Shown piece after piece: positions 61,664-64,000 of a stretch of 64,000 nt of DNA (within the stretch, counting starts at the first letter, position 1; every line of letters begins with the position of its first letter). Source of the DNA: Anaerocolumna sedimenticola (GTDB taxonomy: Bacteria > Bacillota > Clostridia > Lachnospirales > Lachnospiraceae); the NCBI RefSeq assembly GCF_009931695.1, contig NZ_CP048000.1:496001-560000 (forward strand). The letters are read 5' to 3'. The notes beneath the pieces were generated by a model, which saw nothing but the letters and a program-made list of their open reading frames with translations, had not been told where the DNA came from and did not search any database. The position numbers and the translations under genes are program-made.

Positions 61664-62794
61664 ATGAAATTATCAAAATCAATTGATTTTCTTATCGAAA
61701 ACGCGGGACCGGTGATTCAATATAGACTACGGAAAGAAATTCTCTGCAATCTAAAGAAAACAGAAGAAGAAAACCTGTTGGAACAAATCTATCAAACACC
61801 GCATTTCAAACTAATGCAAAGATATATCAAGCCGAACGGATATATTGGTAGCGGGGCGCACAGTTGGGATAATTGGCGGGGCGTGATACTTCACGAAACA
61901 CCTTTGCAGGATGGTGAAGCAGCTGCACGTCTGCTGTCCTACTTTGCTATACCCAAAACGCACTCGATTGTAGTAAATTTCGTTGCCGCAATGCGTAACA
62001 AGGATACTTTGCGAAAAGAGTTTTCCTATATCCCGCCCGAAGTAGAGCGATATGAAAACCGGTTTCGCGGAATCAGCAGTGGATTTTGTTTGATGATTAT
62101 AATCTATACCATGCAGGCAATGCTTGGTTTCGGTGATGACGAGTATGTAAAACCCTTTCAAAGTATCGCGCTGGAAGCGTTTGAGAGCATATTGCCCCTC
62201 TCATCGCTCAATGAAATAACTAAGATACGCCAAAGCAAATCGAAATATAACTATCCTTATATCGAGGAAAATACAAGTTTCCCATGTCAATACCATTTAG
62301 AGGCTTTGGCTTATACAAAAGCATGGCGAACACCGGAAAATATAGTGTTGATGACTAATGCACTTAATCATTATAACGCAATTCTGCATGGTGCAAATCC
62401 TATTCACGTCAAGATTGGCTCGAAGTATTACGTTCCCTCTCCGCTGAATATGTCAAACAGCCCTATCCGGCCATTTCGTGCAGATGTAATTGACAGCATA
62501 ACTTACCGACGCCTGCTGACAGAAATCGCAATGCTTGGAGTAGGTGAAAGCGTTGGGGTGATAAAGGATTCTATTGCGGGAATTGATGACGCAATAGGTG
62601 ACGATGGCATACTCAAAATGAAATTTGATCTGCCACACAATAAACGTTACTCCCCGAAGAACATTGAATATCCGACCCCCTATGTTGATGTGCGGCTGGA
62701 ACCGGATTACAAGCGCAAGTACGCCCTAGAATGTGATTTGACCTTTTGGGCAGTGCAATTTTTATATCTCTGTGGCACTGCTGACTTCCACTAA
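61664..62794 (+). CDS. Hypothetical protein, 376 residues, alpha-helical
   Basis: A soluble, mostly helical protein (KLSKSIDFLIENAGPVIQYRLRKEIL at the start; GYIGSGAHSWDNWRGVILHETP; ALECDLTFWAVQFLYLCG at the end). The pattern of helices with Gly-Tyr-Ile and Trp-rich turns recalls alpha-toroid (prenyltransferase/terpene cyclase-like) proteins, but no catalytic motif is certain. Its base composition is visibly richer in G and C than its neighbours, suggesting a different source. GGAG stands 6 bases before the ATG. Confidence 0.7.
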   Translation: MKLSKSIDFLIENAGPVIQYRLRKEILCNLKKTEEENLLEQIYQTPHFKLMQRYIKPNGYIGSGAHSWDNWRGVILHETPLQDGEAAARLLSYFAIPKTHSIVVNFVAAMRNKDTLRKEFSYIPPEVERYENRFRGISSGFCLMIIIYTMQAMLGFGDDEYVKPFQSIALEAFESILPLSSLNEITKIRQSKSKYNYPYIEENTSFPCQYHLEALAYTKAWRTPENIVLMTNALNHYNAILHGANPIHVKIGSKYYVPSPLNMSNSPIRPFRADVIDSITYRRLLTEIAMLGVGESVGVIKDSIAGIDDAIGDDGILKMKFDLPHNKRYSPKNIEYPTPYVDVRLEPDYKRKYALECDLTFWAVQFLYLCGTADFH

Positions 62795-62817
62795 TGAGCA
62801 AACGGTTAAGTTAATGC

Positions 62818-62832
62818 AACTTACCATTATGA
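62818..62832. repeat. Array motif, copy 6 (one base changed)
   Basis: AACTTACCATTATGA, 23 bases after the stop at 62794. It is followed by a hairpin AGAGTTG...CAACTCT and then a further copy. Confidence 0.72.
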
Positions 62833-62875
62833 GAGTTGGTTTTGTTCACAATCAACTCTGATTAGAAGTAAAGAG

Positions 62876-62890
62876 AACTTCCCATTATGA
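62876..62890. repeat. Array motif, copy 7
   Basis: AACTTCCCATTATGA. Only 43 bases separate it from copy 6, so the stretch between them would be a cassette without a gene. Confidence 0.78.
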
Positions 62891-62960
62891 GACAAATTCT
62901 TTCGGTTAGAATCGATGATGGGGTAAACGCAGATTATTTATATTAGGAGGTATTAGTGTT

Positions 62961-63386
62961 ATGGATGATGAATTGAAAATCAAAATGTACTCATTTACGG
63001 TGGATTGCAAAGATCCGCATGAATTAGCAAAATTTTATGCAGCGTTACTCAAATGGGAAGTAATGTTTATGGATGAAGAATATGCCTGTGTATACGCTCC
63101 GGGGACCAATCAGGGAACCTATCCTTGTATATTGTTTCAACGGAATCCTGAATATAAACCGCCTGTGTGGCCGGAAGAGCCGGAAGCTCAACAGCAAATG
63201 GCACATATGGACTTCGCCGTTAATAATTTAGAAAAAGCAGTTCAATATGCAATCCATTGCGGAGCAACAATCGCAGACGAGCAATTTTCCGATAATTGGA
63301 GAGTTATGTTTGATCCCGCCGGACACCCTTTTTGCTTATGTCAAATGAAATCAATTATCGAGAGTCCCCATTTTGGGTTGTTATAA
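62961..63386 (+). CDS. VOC-family (glyoxalase/dioxygenase fold) protein
   Basis: A 141-residue protein with two beta-alpha-beta-beta-beta modules: FTVDCKDPHELAKFYAALLKWEV and MAHMDFAVNNLEKAVQYAIHCGA, ending DPAGHPFCLCQ. This group (glyoxalase-like, 'VOC') contains lyases, dioxygenases and antibiotic-binding proteins. The metal ligands are not all certain. GGAGG stands 10 bases before the ATG. Confidence 0.87.
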   Translation: MDDELKIKMYSFTVDCKDPHELAKFYAALLKWEVMFMDEEYACVYAPGTNQGTYPCILFQRNPEYKPPVWPEEPEAQQQMAHMDFAVNNLEKAVQYAIHCGATIADEQFSDNWRVMFDPAGHPFCLCQMKSIIESPHFGLL

Positions 63387-63488
63387 AATTCATGAAATTG
63401 AGAGTAACTTCACGATATTCCTGTAAATATGGGTCTGATGGATGTCTATAAATAAGTATCGTTATTTATTTAAGAAAGCGAGGGTAAA

Positions 63489-64000
63489 ATGAATGCTTTT
63501 CTGACAGTAATACCGCTTATACTGATAAGGTTTGGACTTTTAAGCCTATTGGACAAGGAGGCGTTAAAACGTGCTGCACTCTTCGCTCCGATGATTGGCA
63601 AAGAAAAGGTGGCACTCTGGTTTTATCAGATTTCCAACATTCTGATCTTTGTATATCTGTGTTTTCTCAAAATTAAGACTGATCCATACTGGTTTTATGT
63701 AGGTTTGGCGATATATGGATTAGGAGTCTTATTGTGTCTTGTGTCCGTATTAAATTTTGCAAAACCTGCGGAGAATGGTATTAATCTTAAAGGGCTCTAT
63801 CAGCTTTCCCGCAATCCGATGTATCTGGTATATTTTATTTATTTTTTAGGCTGTTCGCTGCTTACTCGGTCATTGATACTACTTGCAATACTATTCGTGT
63901 TTCAGATATCCGCACATTGGATTATCCTATCGGAAGAAAGATGGTGCGTAAAGAAATTTGGACAAGAGTACATAGATTATATGAATAAAGTAAGGCGTTA
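63489..64000 (+). CDS. Isoprenylcysteine carboxylmethyltransferase-like membrane protein (3' end cut)
   Basis: Translating from the ATG at 63489, preceded by GAGGG, gives at least 170 residues to the edge. There are four to five membrane helices, and the C-terminal part shows the SAM-binding features of the ICMT/PEMT group: GLYQLSRNPMYLVYF and EERWCVKKFGQEYIDYM. The protein appears almost complete. Probably a membrane methyltransferase acting on a lipid or small molecule; the acceptor is unknown. Confidence 0.82.
   Translation, partial: MNAFLTVIPLILIRFGLLSLLDKEALKRAALFAPMIGKEKVALWFYQISNILIFVYLCFLKIKTDPYWFYVGLAIYGLGVLLCLVSVLNFAKPAENGINLKGLYQLSRNPMYLVYFIYFLGCSLLTRSLILLAILFVFQISAHWIILSEERWCVKKFGQEYIDYMNKVRR

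Noticed and set aside
59615..62890. Array motifs considered as classical attC sites
   Set aside because: They lack the RYYYAAC and GTTRRRY core pair and a consistent long imperfect palindrome, so I describe the array only as cassette-like.

Overview
The window looks like chromosomal DNA of a low-GC anaerobic Firmicute, most likely a clostridium of the Lachnospiraceae type. This rests on AT-rich spacers, strong GGAGG ribosome-binding sites, ATGA/TAATG gene overlaps, a six-subunit Ech-type energy-converting hydrogenase with its Hyp maturation genes, clostridial regulators (BlaI/M56, PadR/DUF2812, TetR/ABC) and many stand-alone sugar genes. No rRNA, tRNA, CRISPR array, transposase or integrase was seen. 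Genus and species are not determined from the sequence.

Layout. 1-10908 (minus): one long operon echABCDEF-hypABFCDE, encoding a ferredoxin-linked [NiFe] hydrogenase and the machinery that builds its metal centre; hypE runs off the left edge. 11416-23857: sugar genes, comprising a TIM-barrel isomerase, two Gfo/Idh/MocA oxidoreductases, a divergent AraC regulator, a YdjC/ChbG deacetylase, a BadF-type amino-sugar kinase, a GH4 phospho-beta-glucosidase, a LacI regulator, a GPH sugar symporter and a GH1 beta-glucosidase. Two families of palindromic, MITE-like repeats sit in the spacers here. 24260-27617: an ECF nickel/cobalt importer (CbiMN-Q-O) with a His-rich CsoR/RcnR/InrS-like sensor, which plausibly feeds nickel to the hydrogenase. 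28010-37805: an alpha/beta hydrolase, a BlaI/BlaR1-like pair, MerR and PadR regulators, and a TetR-controlled ABC/FtsX exporter. 37873-43903: a secreted transglutaminase-like protein, a polar amino-acid ABC importer behind a cysteine-rich attenuator leader, and a two-part ThrE-type exporter. 44209-49623: an amidase, a YdjG/H/I-like membrane-stress cluster (one member frameshifted) and a DUF2935 protein. 49857-56319: a CUT1 sugar ABC importer with a GntR/LacI regulator and a frameshifted PHP hydrolase. 56880-64000 (plus): a series of unrelated single genes (DUF6886, HTH-methyltransferase fusion, GNAT, RidA, P-loop kinase, GNAT, orphans, VOC, ICMT-like). Most of these are separated by spacers that share the motif AACTTCCCATTAT just after the stop codon, which resembles a gene-cassette array.

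Most notable. (1) Upstream of the amino-acid importer at 38960-42128 there is a 28-codon leader peptide with a run of five cysteines in eight residues, followed by four alternating complementary segments and a terminator-like hairpin. This is a textbook attenuator layout and predicts cysteine or cystine as the transported substrate. (2) The cassette-like array at 59615-62890. (3) Two dispersed palindromic repeat families. (4) Three one-base deletions in homopolymers, two in one gene, which indicate either decaying genes or sequencing errors.
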